Source of the DNA: Hyphomicrobiales bacterium | Lineage (GTDB): Bacteria; Pseudomonadota; Alphaproteobacteria; Rhizobiales; Xanthobacteraceae | Reading direction: 5' to 3' | NCBI GenBank assembly: GCA_017305665.1 | Contig: JAFKKH010000009.1 | Span: 124,001-188,000, forward strand | DNA length: 64,000 nucleotides | Translations under genes and position numbers: made by a program | The notes under the pieces: generated by a model | The model's database searches: none | Told to the model about the DNA's origin: nothing | What the model saw: the letters and a program-made list of their open reading frames with translations, nothing else | Shown here: piece by piece, positions 24,872-36,400 of the stretch | Layout: the number at the start of each line of letters is the position of its first letter | Numbering within the stretch: position 1 is the stretch's first letter

Positions 24872-25150
24872 GCGCGTTTCACGGGTCCTCGCCCGCCGCT
24901 CGGCGGTCAAAAAATCGCGACTCGGCAGGCCTTTAGACCTTGAAATTTACGTGGCGGGCGAGGCCAGCGCAACGCCGCCGCCCAGCTATGCACTGCAATT
25001 CGTTGCGTTCTGTGCAGGAGTAGCCTGCCGCGCTTGGACTCAAGGGAACCAGATGCTATCCACCCCCTGAATTTTTCCGCTGACGGTTGCATCGAAATGC
25101 GGTGCTGCACGTTATCGTTTATCCCACCTCTCCTCCAACCGGATGTCCCC

Positions 25151-27136
25151 ATGGCGAGCGTCGATTCCTCCCGTATGGCGAATGCAATCCGCGCGCTCGC
25201 GATGGATGCTGTCGAAAAAGCAAAGTCCGGCCACCCCGGCCTGCCGATGGGCGCGGCCGATGTCGCCACGGTGCTATTCACGAAATTCCTGAAGTACGAC
25301 GCCGCCGATCCGCACTGGCCGGACCGCGACCGCTTCATTCTCTCCGCCGGCCACGGCTCGATGCTGCTCTACGCGCTGTTGTACTTGACCGGCTACAAGG
25401 AGATGACGCTCGACCAGATCAAGAATTTTCGGCAGCTCAATTCCAAGACCCCCGGCCATCCCGAGAACTTCATCACCACGGGCGTCGAAACCACGACAGG
25501 TCCGCTCGGCCAGGGCGTCGCCACCTCGGTCGGCTTCGCGCTCGCCGAACGTCTGCTGGCGGCGGAGTTCGGCAGCGATGTGGTCGATCACTACACCTAC
25601 GTGCTGTGCTCCGACGGCGACCTGATGGAAGGCGTCAGCCATGAAGCGATCGCGCTCGCGGGTCACCTCAAGCTCAACAAGCTGATCTTCCTCTACGACG
25701 ACAACAGCATCACCATCGACGGCCCGATCACGCTGACCGACAACGTCGATCAGGTGGCGCGCTTCAAGGCGCACGGCTGGAACGCGAAGCAGATCGACGG
25801 TCACGATCAGAAGGCAATCGCAGCCGCGATCCGCCGCGCGCAGAAATCCGACAAGCCGTCGCTGATCGCCTGCAAGACCACGATCGGCTTCGGCGCACCG
25901 ACCAAAGCCGGCACCTCGAAGGCGCACGGCGAACCGCTCGGCGCCGAAGAACTCGCCGGCGCCAAGAAGGCGCTGGGCTGGAATTACGGCCCGTTCGAAA
26001 TTCCCGACGACGTGCTCAAGGCCTGGCGCAGCGCCGGCCGCAAGGGCAAGCGTCACAACAAGGACTGGCGCGCGCGTCTCGAGGCCAAACCGGATGCGCA
26101 GCGCGGCGAATTCACGCGCCGCGCCATCGAGCGCAAGCCGCCGCAGAATCTCGACGAGGTGATCCGCAAGCTCAAGGACAAGCTCGCCGCCGAGCCGCCG
26201 ACGGTCGCGACCCGCAAGGCCAGCGAACTCGCGCTCGACGTACTGGTGCCGGCGATGCCGGAATTGCTGCTCGGCTCCGCCGATCTCACGCCCTCCAACA
26301 ACACCCGCGTCAAGGGCCAGAAGGACGTGCAGCCCGGCCACTACGACGGGCGCTACATCCACTACGGCATCCGCGAGATGGGGATGGCCGCGGCCATGAA
26401 CGGCATCACGCTGCACGGCGGTTTCCGGCCGGCCGGCGGCACCTTCATGTGCTTCACCGATTACGCGCGCCCGGCGATGCGCATCTCCGCGCTGGCGCAC
26501 GTGCCGGTGGTCTACATCATGACCCATGATTCAATCGGACTCGGCGAAGACGGACCGACCCATCAGCCGGTCGAGCATCTGGCGAGCCTGCGCGCGATGC
26601 CGAACATGCGCGTCTTCCGTCCGGCCGATGCGATCGAGACCGCGGAATGCTGGCAACTGGCGCTGGAGCGGCCGAAGGGGCCGACGGTGCTGGCGCTGTC
26701 GCGGCAGAATCTCACGCCGGTGCGCAAGGAAGCCCATGCGGACAACCGCTGCGCGCATGGTGCCTACGAACTGGTCGCCGCCAACGGCGAGGCCAGGGTG
26801 TCGATCTTCGCCTCCGGCTCGGAAGTCGAGATCGCGGTCGCTGCACAAAAGCAGCTCAGCGAGCGCGGCATCGCGACGCGGGTGGTCTCGGTGCCCTCGC
26901 TTGAATTGCTGCTGGAGCAGCCCGAGGAGCGGCGGCACGCCATCGTCGGCAACGCGCCGGTCAAGGTCGCGGTCGAGGCCGCCGTCCGCTTCGGCTGGGA
27001 TGCCGTGATCGGGCCCGATGGCGGTTTCGTCGGCATGCACACGTTCGGCCACAGCGCCCCCGCCAAGGATCTGTTCAAGCACTTCGGAATCACCGCCGAG
27101 GCCGTGGTAAATGCAGCCGAGACCCGCCTTCGTTGA
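25151..27136 (+). CDS. tkt: Transketolase
   Basis: A 661-residue thiamine diphosphate enzyme: [39 protein letters not shown], the cofactor motif [12 protein letters not shown]...DDN at about residues 153-185, and [16 protein letters not shown] in the pyrimidine domain. The C-terminal domain closes with [24 protein letters not shown]. It acts in the pentose phosphate and Calvin cycles. It is the first gene of tkt-gap-pgk-fba. ATG 25151 is the family start; the in-frame upstream stretch is not protein-like. Confidence 0.97.
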   Translation: MASVDSSRMANAIRALAMDAVEKAKSGHPGLPMGAADVATVLFTKFLKYDAADPHWPDRDRFILSAGHGSMLLYALLYLTGYKEMTLDQIKNFRQLNSKTPGHPENFITTGVETTTGPLGQGVATSVGFALAERLLAAEFGSDVVDHYTYVLCSDGDLMEGVSHEAIALAGHLKLNKLIFLYDDNSITIDGPITLTDNVDQVARFKAHGWNAKQIDGHDQKAIAAAIRRAQKSDKPSLIACKTTIGFGAPTKAGTSKAHGEPLGAEELAGAKKALGWNYGPFEIPDDVLKAWRSAGRKGKRHNKDWRARLEAKPDAQRGEFTRRAIERKPPQNLDEVIRKLKDKLAAEPPTVATRKASELALDVLVPAMPELLLGSADLTPSNNTRVKGQKDVQPGHYDGRYIHYGIREMGMAAAMNGITLHGGFRPAGGTFMCFTDYARPAMRISALAHVPVVYIMTHDSIGLGEDGPTHQPVEHLASLRAMPNMRVFRPADAIETAECWQLALERPKGPTVLALSRQNLTPVRKEAHADNRCAHGAYELVAANGEARVSIFASGSEVEIAVAAQKQLSERGIATRVVSVPSLELLLEQPEERRHAIVGNAPVKVAVEAAVRFGWDAVIGPDGGFVGMHTFGHSAPAKDLFKHFGITAEAVVNAAETRLR

Positions 27137-27286
27137 GGTTGAGATTGCCCCAAAAAAGGGCTAGCTAGGCTGCATTACCAATGGTCGCCGCCCGGCAGAA
27201 CCGGGCGACACAGGCGTCGACGCCGCGAAAAGCTGGAACTTCCGGTTGCGCGGGGGATTGCCGCCTATTTGAAGGAGAATGCTGAC

Positions 27287-28294
<1,008 letters not shown>

Positions 28295-28304
28295 CAACCA
28301 CGGT

Positions 28305-28354
28305 GTCCCGGGTCTGCAGCGCGGCACCGAGGTGCCGCGCTGCAGACCCGGGAC
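28305..28354. repeat. Perfect palindrome, 23-bp arms and 4-base loop, between gap and pgk
   Basis: Two exactly complementary 23-base arms (beginning GTCCCGGGTCTGCAGCGCGG) enclose CGAG. A hairpin this long and GC-rich just 10 bp after the gap stop could terminate or protect the gap transcript. There is no T tract, and the composition resembles an intergenic repeat. Confidence 0.8.
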
Positions 28355-28371
28355 CATTCTACGTCGTGACG

Positions 28372-28418
28372 GTCCCGGCTCTGCGGTGCACCGTTACACG
28401 CTGCACTGCGTCCGGGAC
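28372..28418. repeat. Second, imperfect palindrome between gap and pgk
   Basis: GTCCCGG...CCGGGAC outer arms with inner GTGCA/CTGCAC-type pairing. The arm ends share GTCCCGG with the neighbouring perfect palindrome, suggesting a tandem pair of one repeat type. It ends 8 bp before the pgk ATG. Confidence 0.65.
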
Positions 28419-28426
28419 ACGCCGCC

Positions 28427-29623
28427 ATGACAAAACCCTTCCGCACCCTTGATGACGTCGATGTCCGAGGCAAACGCGTGCTGCTGCGCGTCGATCTCAA
28501 CGTGCCCATGGACCAGGGGCGCGTCACCGACACCACGCGGCTCGATCGCGTGGCGCCGACCATCACGGAGATCGCGGACAAGGGCGGCAAGGTCATCCTG
28601 CTCGCGCACTTCGGCCGGCCCAAGGGCCGCGACGCCAAGGACTCGCTGAAGCCGGTCGCCGCCGAGCTCGCGAAGGTCGTGAAGAAACCGGTCGGCTTCG
28701 CCGACGATTGCATCGGCGATGTCGCGCAGAAGGCCGTCGACGCCATGAAGGATGGCGACATCCTCTGCCTCGAGAACACCCGCTTCCACAAAGAGGAAGA
28801 GAAGAACGATCCAGCCTTCGTCGCGGAGCTCGCCAAACTCGGCGACATCTGGGTCAACGATGCCTTCTCCGCCGCGCACCGCGCCCATGCTTCGACCGAA
28901 GGCCTCGGCCACAAGTTGCCCGCCTATGCCGGGCGCACCATGCAGGCCGAACTCGAAGCGCTCAACAAGGCGCTGGATGCGCCGACCAAGCCGGTCATCG
29001 CCATCATCGGCGGCGCCAAGGTCTCGACCAAGATCGATCTTCTGGAAAACCTCGTCAGCAAGGTCGATGCGCTCGTGATCGGTGGCGGCATGGCCAACAC
29101 CTTCCTGCACGCGCGCGGCATCAATGTCGGCAAGTCGCTGGCGGAAAAGGATCTGGCCGCGACCGCGCTGCGCATCCTGGAAAAGGCGGAAGCCGCCAAC
29201 TGCGCCATCATCCTGCCGGTGGACGCGACCGTCGCGTTTCACTTCGCCGCCAACGCGCCCTCTCATGCCTACGGGCTCGATGCCATTCCCGCGGAAGGCA
29301 TGATCCTCGACGTCGGGCCGCAATCGGTCGAGCGCGTCCATTCCGCCATCGACGATGCGGCGACGCTGGTCTGGAACGGCCCGCTCGGCGCTTTCGAGAT
29401 GCCGCCGTTCGACCGCGGCACCATCGTGGCGGCCAAGCATGCCGCGGCCCGCACCAAGGCCGGGAAGCTGGTATCGGTCGCCGGCGGCGGCGATACCGTT
29501 GCGGCGCTGAATCAGGCCGGCGTGGCCGGCGATTTCACCTATGTTTCGACCGCGGGCGGCGCGTTCCTGGAGTGGATGGAAGGCAAGCCGCTCCCGGGCG
29601 TCGAGGTATTGAGAACACAGTGA
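28427..29623 (+). CDS. pgk: Phosphoglycerate kinase
   Basis: A 398-residue kinase: [18 protein letters not shown] near the N-terminus, [21 protein letters not shown], and the nucleotide-binding [17 protein letters not shown] and [13 protein letters not shown]. The length is standard. Two palindromic repeats lie immediately upstream and no clear ribosome binding site is visible, so expression may depend on read-through from gap. Confidence 0.97.
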   Translation: MTKPFRTLDDVDVRGKRVLLRVDLNVPMDQGRVTDTTRLDRVAPTITEIADKGGKVILLAHFGRPKGRDAKDSLKPVAAELAKVVKKPVGFADDCIGDVAQKAVDAMKDGDILCLENTRFHKEEEKNDPAFVAELAKLGDIWVNDAFSAAHRAHASTEGLGHKLPAYAGRTMQAELEALNKALDAPTKPVIAIIGGAKVSTKIDLLENLVSKVDALVIGGGMANTFLHARGINVGKSLAEKDLAATALRILEKAEAANCAIILPVDATVAFHFAANAPSHAYGLDAIPAEGMILDVGPQSVERVHSAIDDAATLVWNGPLGAFEMPPFDRGTIVAAKHAAARTKAGKLVSVAGGGDTVAALNQAGVAGDFTYVSTAGGAFLEWMEGKPLPGVEVLRTQ

Positions 29624-29726
29624 CGCCTCCCTCGCGCCAAAATGAACTGGGAACCGGAATTTTCGACTTCGCATTATCTTGAATCCGACATCTTCGTTTC
29701 GCATCAGACGCACGCAGGAGACCTTC

Positions 29727-30761
29727 ATGAACCTCGCTGACCTCAACAAAGTGGCTCAGGCCATGGTCCAGCCCGGCAAGGGCATTCTCGCCGCCGACGA
29801 GTCCGGAGGAACGATCAAGAAGCGCTTCGACGCCATCAAGGTCGAGTCCACCGAGGACAATCGCCGCGACTATCGCGAGATGATGTTCCGCGCCAAGGAC
29901 GCGATGACCAAATACATCTCCGGCGTCATCCTCTACGACGAGACCATCTGGCAGAAGGCGAAGGACGGCACCCCGCTGGTCAAGCTGATCGAGCAGGCCG
30001 GCGCCATTCCCGGCATCAAGGTCGACGAAGGCACCCAGGCGCTGCCCGGCTGCCCCGGCGAACTCGTCACCGTCGGCCTCGACAAGCTCGCCGAGCGGCT
30101 GAAGAAATATTACGAGCAGGGCGCGCGCTTCGCCAAGTGGCGCGCGGTGATCGACATCAACGCCGCGAGCGGCATTCCCAGCATGACCGCGATCCGCGTC
30201 AATGCGCACGCGCTGGCGCGCTACGCCGCGCTGTGCCAGGCCGCGCAGATCGTGCCGATCGTCGAGCCGGAAGTGCTGATGGACGGCGATCACGACATCG
30301 ACCGCTGCTACGACGTCACCACGCGCGTGCTCAACAAGACCTTCCAGGAGCTGCGCGTGCAGCGCGTCGCGCTCGAAGGCATGGTACTGAAGCCGAACAT
30401 GGCGATCTCGGGCAAGAAGTGCGCAAAGCAGGCCTCCGTCGAGGAAGTCGCCGAGAAGACCGTGCGCATGCTGAAATCCTGCGTGCCCGCCGCCGTGCCC
30501 GGCATCGCCTTCCTATCCGGCGGACAGAGCGACGAGGAAGCGACCGCGCATCTCGACGCCATGAACCGGATCGGCAACCTGCCGTGGGGCCTCACCTTCT
30601 CCTATGGCCGCGCGCTGCAAGCCGCGCCGCAGAAGGCGTGGTCCGGCAAGGCCGAAAACGTGGGTGCCGGCCAGCAGGCCTTCACCCATCGCGCCCACAT
30701 GAATTCGCTTGCCAGCAAGGGCGAGTGGAAGGCCGACCTGGAAAAGAAGAAGGCAGCTTAG
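29727..30761 (+). CDS. Class I fructose-bisphosphate aldolase
   Basis: A 344-residue aldolase. GKGILAADESGGTIKKRFDAI is at the N-terminus, and the Schiff-base lysine is K222 in ALEGMVLKPNM. GIAFLSGGQSDEEATAHLDAMN and PWGLTFSYGRALQ follow. This eukaryote-like class I type is found in several alphaproteobacteria. ATG 29727 has CAGGAG upstream. It completes the tkt-gap-pgk-fba set for gluconeogenesis, glycolysis or CO2 fixation. Confidence 0.96.
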   Translation: MNLADLNKVAQAMVQPGKGILAADESGGTIKKRFDAIKVESTEDNRRDYREMMFRAKDAMTKYISGVILYDETIWQKAKDGTPLVKLIEQAGAIPGIKVDEGTQALPGCPGELVTVGLDKLAERLKKYYEQGARFAKWRAVIDINAASGIPSMTAIRVNAHALARYAALCQAAQIVPIVEPEVLMDGDHDIDRCYDVTTRVLNKTFQELRVQRVALEGMVLKPNMAISGKKCAKQASVEEVAEKTVRMLKSCVPAAVPGIAFLSGGQSDEEATAHLDAMNRIGNLPWGLTFSYGRALQAAPQKAWSGKAENVGAGQQAFTHRAHMNSLASKGEWKADLEKKKAA

Positions 30762-30767
30762 GGTTCA

Positions 30768-31463
30768 ATGACCCAGCGATCAGCCCCGTCTCGCCCGGCG
30801 ACGCGATTGTATCTCGCGACGCCGGTGATCGATGATCCAGCGGCACTGATCGCAAGCCTGCCTTCCCTGCTCGCGGCAGCCGATATTGCCGCCGTACTGC
30901 TGCGGCTCGCGGACTCCGATCCGCGCACGCTGATCTCTCGCATCAAGGCCTTGGCGCCCGCCGTTCAGAGTAGCGGCGCGGCGCTGCTGCTCGACGGTCA
31001 CGCCGATCTCGTGGCGCGCGCCGGCGCCGATGGCGCGCATCTCACCGGCATCGACGCCATGCAGGAAATGCTTTCTTCGCTGAAACCGGACCGCATCGCC
31101 GGCGTCGGCGGACTGTCCACCCGTCACGATTCCATGATCGCAGGCGAGGCCGGCGCCGATTACGTGCTGTTCGGCGAGCCCGATGAGAATAATGAGCGGC
31201 CGTCGGTGGATGCGATCGCCGAGCGGCTGCAATGGTGGGCCGAGTTGTTCGAGCCGCCCTGCATCGGCTACGCCGCAACCCTCGACGAGGCGCGGCTGTT
31301 CACAGCCGCGGGCACCGATTTCGTCCTGGTGGACGATCTGGTCTGGACCGATTCACGCGGCGCGGCCGCGGCGCTGATGGATATTGCGAATGCGATCCGG
31401 CAAGGTCCCGCATCGCAAGGTGGCCGGGCCGTCTCCGGACCAGTCGAAGCCGGACAGGGGTAA
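30768..31463 (+). CDS. Thiamine phosphate synthase (ThiE)-like TIM-barrel protein
   Basis: A 231-residue protein of the ThiE/TenI fold: RLYLATPVIDDPAALIASL, ALLLDGHADLVARAGADGAHLTG, RIAGVGGLSTRHDSMIAGEAGADYVLFGEPD. The canonical ThiE phosphate-binding and catalytic stretches are only loosely kept, so enzymatic ThiE activity is doubtful. It follows the aldolase by 6 bp and precedes the Sel1-repeat gene by 7 bp, so it is in the same operon. Confidence 0.82.
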   Translation: MTQRSAPSRPATRLYLATPVIDDPAALIASLPSLLAAADIAAVLLRLADSDPRTLISRIKALAPAVQSSGAALLLDGHADLVARAGADGAHLTGIDAMQEMLSSLKPDRIAGVGGLSTRHDSMIAGEAGADYVLFGEPDENNERPSVDAIAERLQWWAELFEPPCIGYAATLDEARLFTAAGTDFVLVDDLVWTDSRGAAAALMDIANAIRQGPASQGGRAVSGPVEAGQG

Positions 31464-31470
31464 CGCCGGG

Positions 31471-32553
31471 ATGACCCGCCTGCGTCCTGTTGCCATTGCC
31501 GTCAGCCTTCTCATGTTCGGAGGAAGCGCGTTCGCGCAGCTTCAGCTCACGCCGCAAACGGCCGACCCGTTGGCCAAGACCGGCAAGCCGCCCGACAAGC
31601 CGGTCAAGACCAAGACGATCAAGCCGCCACTGCCGAAGAAGGAGGCCGCACCGCCTGCGAAATCCGCGCCGGCAGCCGCACCGGACAACAAGGCCGAAGC
31701 GCCCGCGCCCGACAATCCGAACGTCGACCTCGTCTACGGCGCCTATCAGCGCGGCATGTACAAGACCGCGTTCGATCTCGCGACGAAGCGCGCGCAGGAA
31801 AATAAAGATGCCGCCGCCATGACCATGCTCGGCGAGCTCTATGCCAATGCGCTCGGAGTCAAGCGCGACTACGGCAAAGCGATCGAATGGTACCAGCGCG
31901 CGGTCGACCTCGGCGACCGCGAAGCGATGTTTGCGCTTGCCATGATGCGGATCAGCGGCCGCGGCGGACCGACGGACAGCGCGGCGGGCGCTAAACTGCT
32001 GGCGTCGTCCGCGAAGCTCGGCGAGCCCAAGGCCGCCTACAATCTCGCGCTGCTCTATATGGATGGGCAGACGCTGCCGCAGGATTTCAAGCGCGCCGCC
32101 GAATTGCTGCGCTTCGCCGCCGATGCCGGCAATCCGGAGGCGCAATACGCGCTCGCGACGTTCTACAAGGAAGGACGCGGCGTCGAAAAGAATCTCTACA
32201 AGTCGGTGCGGCTGCTTCAGTCGGCGTCGGTCGCCGGCAACGTCGATGCCGAGGTCGAATACGCCATCGCGCTGTTTAACGGCACCGGCACCGACAAGAA
32301 CGAGCCCGCCGCGCTGTCGCTGCTGCGCAAGGCCGCCCGACAGAACAGCGCGATCGCGCAGAATCGTCTCGCGCACGTCCTCGTCTACGGGATGGGCGCG
32401 CCGGTGGACAAGGTCAACGGCCTGAAATGGCACATCGTGGCGAAAACCGCCGGCAAGGGCGATCTGCAGCTCGATGAGGCGCTGGCCCAGGCCACGCCGG
32501 AAGAACGCGAGAAAGCCCAGGCTGCAGCCCGCAAATGGCTGGGCATCAAATGA
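31471..32553 (+). CDS. Exported Sel1-like (TPR) repeat protein
   Basis: A 360-residue protein with a signal peptide (MTRLRPVAIAVSLLMFGGSAFA, cleavage near 22). A Lys/Pro/Ala-rich linker at about 30-85 is followed by five to six Sel1-like repeats (e.g. AMTMLGELYANALGVKRDYGKAIEWYQRAVDLG, EAQYALATFYKEGRGVEKNLYKSVRLLQSAS). Such proteins serve as periplasmic scaffolds. The partner is unknown. It is the third gene after the aldolase. Confidence 0.9.
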   Translation: MTRLRPVAIAVSLLMFGGSAFAQLQLTPQTADPLAKTGKPPDKPVKTKTIKPPLPKKEAAPPAKSAPAAAPDNKAEAPAPDNPNVDLVYGAYQRGMYKTAFDLATKRAQENKDAAAMTMLGELYANALGVKRDYGKAIEWYQRAVDLGDREAMFALAMMRISGRGGPTDSAAGAKLLASSAKLGEPKAAYNLALLYMDGQTLPQDFKRAAELLRFAADAGNPEAQYALATFYKEGRGVEKNLYKSVRLLQSASVAGNVDAEVEYAIALFNGTGTDKNEPAALSLLRKAARQNSAIAQNRLAHVLVYGMGAPVDKVNGLKWHIVAKTAGKGDLQLDEALAQATPEEREKAQAAARKWLGIK

Positions 32554-32621
32554 ACCGCCTTGACGGCGGCAGCCCTACAGGGCACCCAGTCCCCTTCCCG
32601 TCATCCTGCTGAGCCGAGACC

Positions 32622-33416
32622 ATGCTGCAATCCGCCCTCATGAACGTCATGGTCAAGGCCGCGCGCCGCGCCGGCCGTAACCTGAAGCGCGATCTCGGCG
32701 AGATCGAGAATCTTCAGGTGTCACTGAAGGGACCGGCGAATTTCGTCAGCCTCGCAGACAAGCGCGCCGAGGAGATGCTGTACGACGATCTCAGCAAGGC
32801 GCGACCGGGCTACGGCTTCATCGGCGAGGAAGGCGGCTCGCGCGAGGGCTCGGACAAGAGCCACACCTGGATCGTCGATCCGCTCGACGGCACCACCAAC
32901 TTCCTGCACGGCATTCCGCAATTCGCGATCTCGATCGGCCTGCAGCGCGAGGGCGTGCTGATCGCCGGCCTGATCTACAACCCCGCCAACGACGAGCTCT
33001 ACACGGCCGAGCGCGGCAAGGGCGCGTTCCTCAACGACCAGCGGCTGCGCGTCGCAGGACGGCGGCAGATGAACGAATGCGTGATCGCCTGCGGCCTGCC
33101 GCATATCGGACGCGGCGACCACGAACTGTCACGCCGGGAGATGACCGCGATTCAGGAGAAGGTCGCCGGCCTGCGCCGGTTCGGCGCGGCGTCGCTCGAC
33201 CTCGCCTTCGTTGCGGCGGGCCGTCTCGACGGCTACTGGGAGCGCAACCTGCAAGCCTGGGACATGGCGGCGGGCATACTGATGATCCGCGAAGCCGGCG
33301 GCACCGTCAGCGGCATCCAGGGCAACGACGATCCGCTCAAGACCGGCCACATCGTCTGCGGCAACGAGGCCATCCATCGCGAGCTGGTGAAGATCCTGAA
33401 GCCGCTGGAAGCGTAA
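32622..33416 (+). CDS. suhB: Inositol monophosphatase family protein (SuhB-like)
   Basis: A 264-residue Mg2+-dependent phosphatase. Metal ligands appear in FIGEEGG (E69/E70) and WIVDPLDGTTNFLHG (D86, D89), and the third site in LQAWDMAAGILMIREAGG. It may act on inositol phosphates or, by analogy to E. coli SuhB, also in rRNA antitermination. It is separated by about 70 bp from the Sel1 gene and converges with the RND efflux genes. Confidence 0.93.
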   Translation: MLQSALMNVMVKAARRAGRNLKRDLGEIENLQVSLKGPANFVSLADKRAEEMLYDDLSKARPGYGFIGEEGGSREGSDKSHTWIVDPLDGTTNFLHGIPQFAISIGLQREGVLIAGLIYNPANDELYTAERGKGAFLNDQRLRVAGRRQMNECVIACGLPHIGRGDHELSRREMTAIQEKVAGLRRFGAASLDLAFVAAGRLDGYWERNLQAWDMAAGILMIREAGGTVSGIQGNDDPLKTGHIVCGNEAIHRELVKILKPLEA

Positions 33417-33443
33417 CGCCGCCTGTCACGACTGCGACGCTCG

Positions 33444-36400
33444 TTACTCCGCCGCACGCAGCGGCGCGGGCGGGCCGTAGATTTCCGGTGCCGCGACGAC
33501 CGGCTCCAGTCCGCTCTTGTCGCGTCCGAGCACGCGCATCACGACGACGAAGAATACCGGCACCATCAGCAGCGCCAGGATCACCACTGCGATCATGCCG
33601 CCCATCACGCTGGTGCCGAGCGCCTGCTGGCTGGCGCCGCCCGCGCCGTGCGCGACCACCATGGGCAGCACGCCGCAGACGAAGGCGAGACCCGTCATCA
33701 GAATCGGGCGGAAGCGCAGCGCACACGCTTCGACGGTGGCTTCGCGCAGCGGCTTGCCCTGCGCGCGCAGATCCTTGGCGAACTCGATGATCAGAATGGC
33801 GTCCTTCGCAGCCAGGCCGATGATGGTGATCAGGCCGACGGTGAAATAGACGTCGTTGGCAAGTCCGCGCACGGTCGCCGCCAGCACCGCGCCGCAGATG
33901 CCGAGCGGCACCGTCAGCAGCACGGCGAGCGGAATGGTCCAGCTCTCATAGAGTGCGGCCAGACACAGGAACACCACCAGCGCCGACAGCGCGAGCAGGA
34001 ACGGCGCTTGCGATCCCGACAGCTTTTCCTGCAGCGACTGCCCGGTCCATTCGTAACCGAAGCCGCGCGGCAGGCGGCCGGCGAGCCGCTCCATCTCGGC
34101 GATGGCATCGCCCGAGGTAAAGCCGGCCCGTGCCTCGCCGCTGATGCGCACCGAGGGATAGTAGTTGAAGCCGACGATCTGGGCCGGCCCCTTCGACCAT
34201 TCGACCGAGGCGAACGACGAGAACGGCACCAGCCGTCCGCTGCTGTTCTTGACGTTGTAGTTGAGGATGTCCTCGGGGTTGGTGCGGCCGTCGCGGTCCG
34301 CCTGCACGATCACGCGCTGCATGCGTCCGCGATTGGGGAAGTCGTTGACGTAGGCCGAACCGAGATTGGTCGACATGGTGTCGTTGATCTCCTGGAACGT
34401 GACGCCGAACGCGCTGGCCTTCTCGCGGTCGATCACCAGATTGACCTGCGGCGCCGGCGGCAGGCCCTCGACGTAGACGTTCTTCAGCACCGGGCTGGCA
34501 TTGGCCTCCGCGATCAACTGATCGGTCGCCTTCATCAGTGCCGCATAGCCCTTCTGGCCGCGATCCTGCAGGCGGAAGCTGAAGCCGGCGGAATTGCCGA
34601 GGTTGTCGATCGGCGGCGGCTGCAGCGCGGAGATCTTGGCGTCGCGCAGCGACGACAGATCGCGGTTGATGTCGGCCACGATGTTGGCCGCGGACTCCTT
34701 TTCCGGCCGCTCCGACCAGTCCTTCAGGGTGATGAAGGCCTGCGCGGTGTTCATGCCCTGGCCCGAATAGCTGTAGCCGGTGAGGAAGGTGACATCCTGT
34801 ACGCCCGGCCGTTTGGCCAGATACTTCTCGACCGCCGCGACCGCCGCTTCGGTCCGGCCGTGGGACGAATCCGATGGCGTCTGCACGTCCGTCGTGATGA
34901 AGCCCTGATCGTCCACCGGCACGAAACCGGCCGGCAATTGCACGAAGGCCCAGGCGAGACCGCCGACCAGCACGGCGTAGATCACCATCAACCGTCCAGT
35001 TCGCCCCAGCGACCAACCGACGGTCGAAACATAACGGCCGCGCGCGCCATCCAGCGCGCGATTGAACCAGCCGAACACGCCCTTGCGCGCATGGCCATGA
35101 CCGGCCTCGACCGGCTTCAGCAGCGTGGCGCACAGTGCCGGCGTCAACGTTAGCGCCATCAAGGCGGAGAAGCCGATCGCGGCGACCACGGTGACGGAGA
35201 ACTGCCGGTAGATGATGCCGACCGATCCCGGAAAGAAAGCCATCGGGACGAACACCGCCACCAGCACCAGCGTGATGCCGATGATCGCGCTCTGAATCTG
35301 CGACATCGCCTTGCGCGCGGCTTCCCTGGGGGGCAGCCCTTCCTCCGACATGATGCGCTCGACGTTTTCGACCACCACGATGGCGTCATCGACCAGGATG
35401 CCGATGGCCAGCACCATGCCGAACATGGTCAGCATGTTGATGGAGTAGCCCATCAGCAGCAGCACCGCGCAGGTACCGAGCAGCGCCACCGGCACCACGA
35501 CGGTCGGGATGATGGTGTAGCGGATGTTCTGCAGAAACAGGAACATCACCAGGAACACAAGCACCACCGCCTCGATCAGCGTATGCACGACTTTCTCGAT
35601 CGAGGCCTTCACCACCGGCGTGATGTTGTAGGGAATGTCGTAAGCGATGGTCGCCGGGAAGAACTTCGACAGCTCCTTCATCTTGGCTTCCACCGCACGC
35701 GCGGTCGCCAGCGCATTGGCGCCCGGCGCAAGCATCACCGACAGGCCTGCGGTCGGCTTGCCGTTGAGGCGCGTGGTGAAGCGGTAGTCCATGCCGCCGA
35801 TCTCGATTCGCGCGACATCGCGCAGCCGCACGGTCGAGCCGTCGCGGTTGGCGCGCAGCAGAATGGAGCCGAATTCCTCGGGCGTGGTGAGCTGCCCCTT
35901 CACCAGCACCAGCGCGGAAGTTTTCTGTCCGGCCCGGCTCGGCGGCGCGCCGATGCTGCCCGAGGCGACCTGCGCGTTCTGCGCCGCGATGGCCTTGGTC
36001 ACATCATCCGACGTCAGGTCGTAACCGACCAGCTTGTCCGGATCGACCCAGACGCGCAGCGAACGTTCAGTGGAGAACAGCGTGGCGCGGCCGACGCCGG
36101 GAATGCGCCGGATCTCGCCGATGATGTTGCGCATCATGAAGTCGCCGAGACCGACCTCGTCGAGACTGCCATCGGTCGAGCGCAGCGTAACGATCTGCAG
36201 GGTGTCGCTGGACGCTTCCTCGACCAGGATACCTTCCTTCAGCACGGCGGCCGGCAATCGCGACTCGATACGCTTGATGCGGTTCTGCACGTCGACCGAC
36301 GCCATGCCGAGATCGGTGCCCGGAACAAAGTTCGCGGTGATCTCGACCTGGCCCAGCGAGTCGCTGGTGGACTCGAAGTTCAGGATGCCCGAGGCGCCGT

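Noticed and set aside
25274-26527. A 417-codon minus-strand open frame inside transketolase
   Set aside because: It is fully within tkt on the opposite strand and has no recognisable domain or ribosome binding site.
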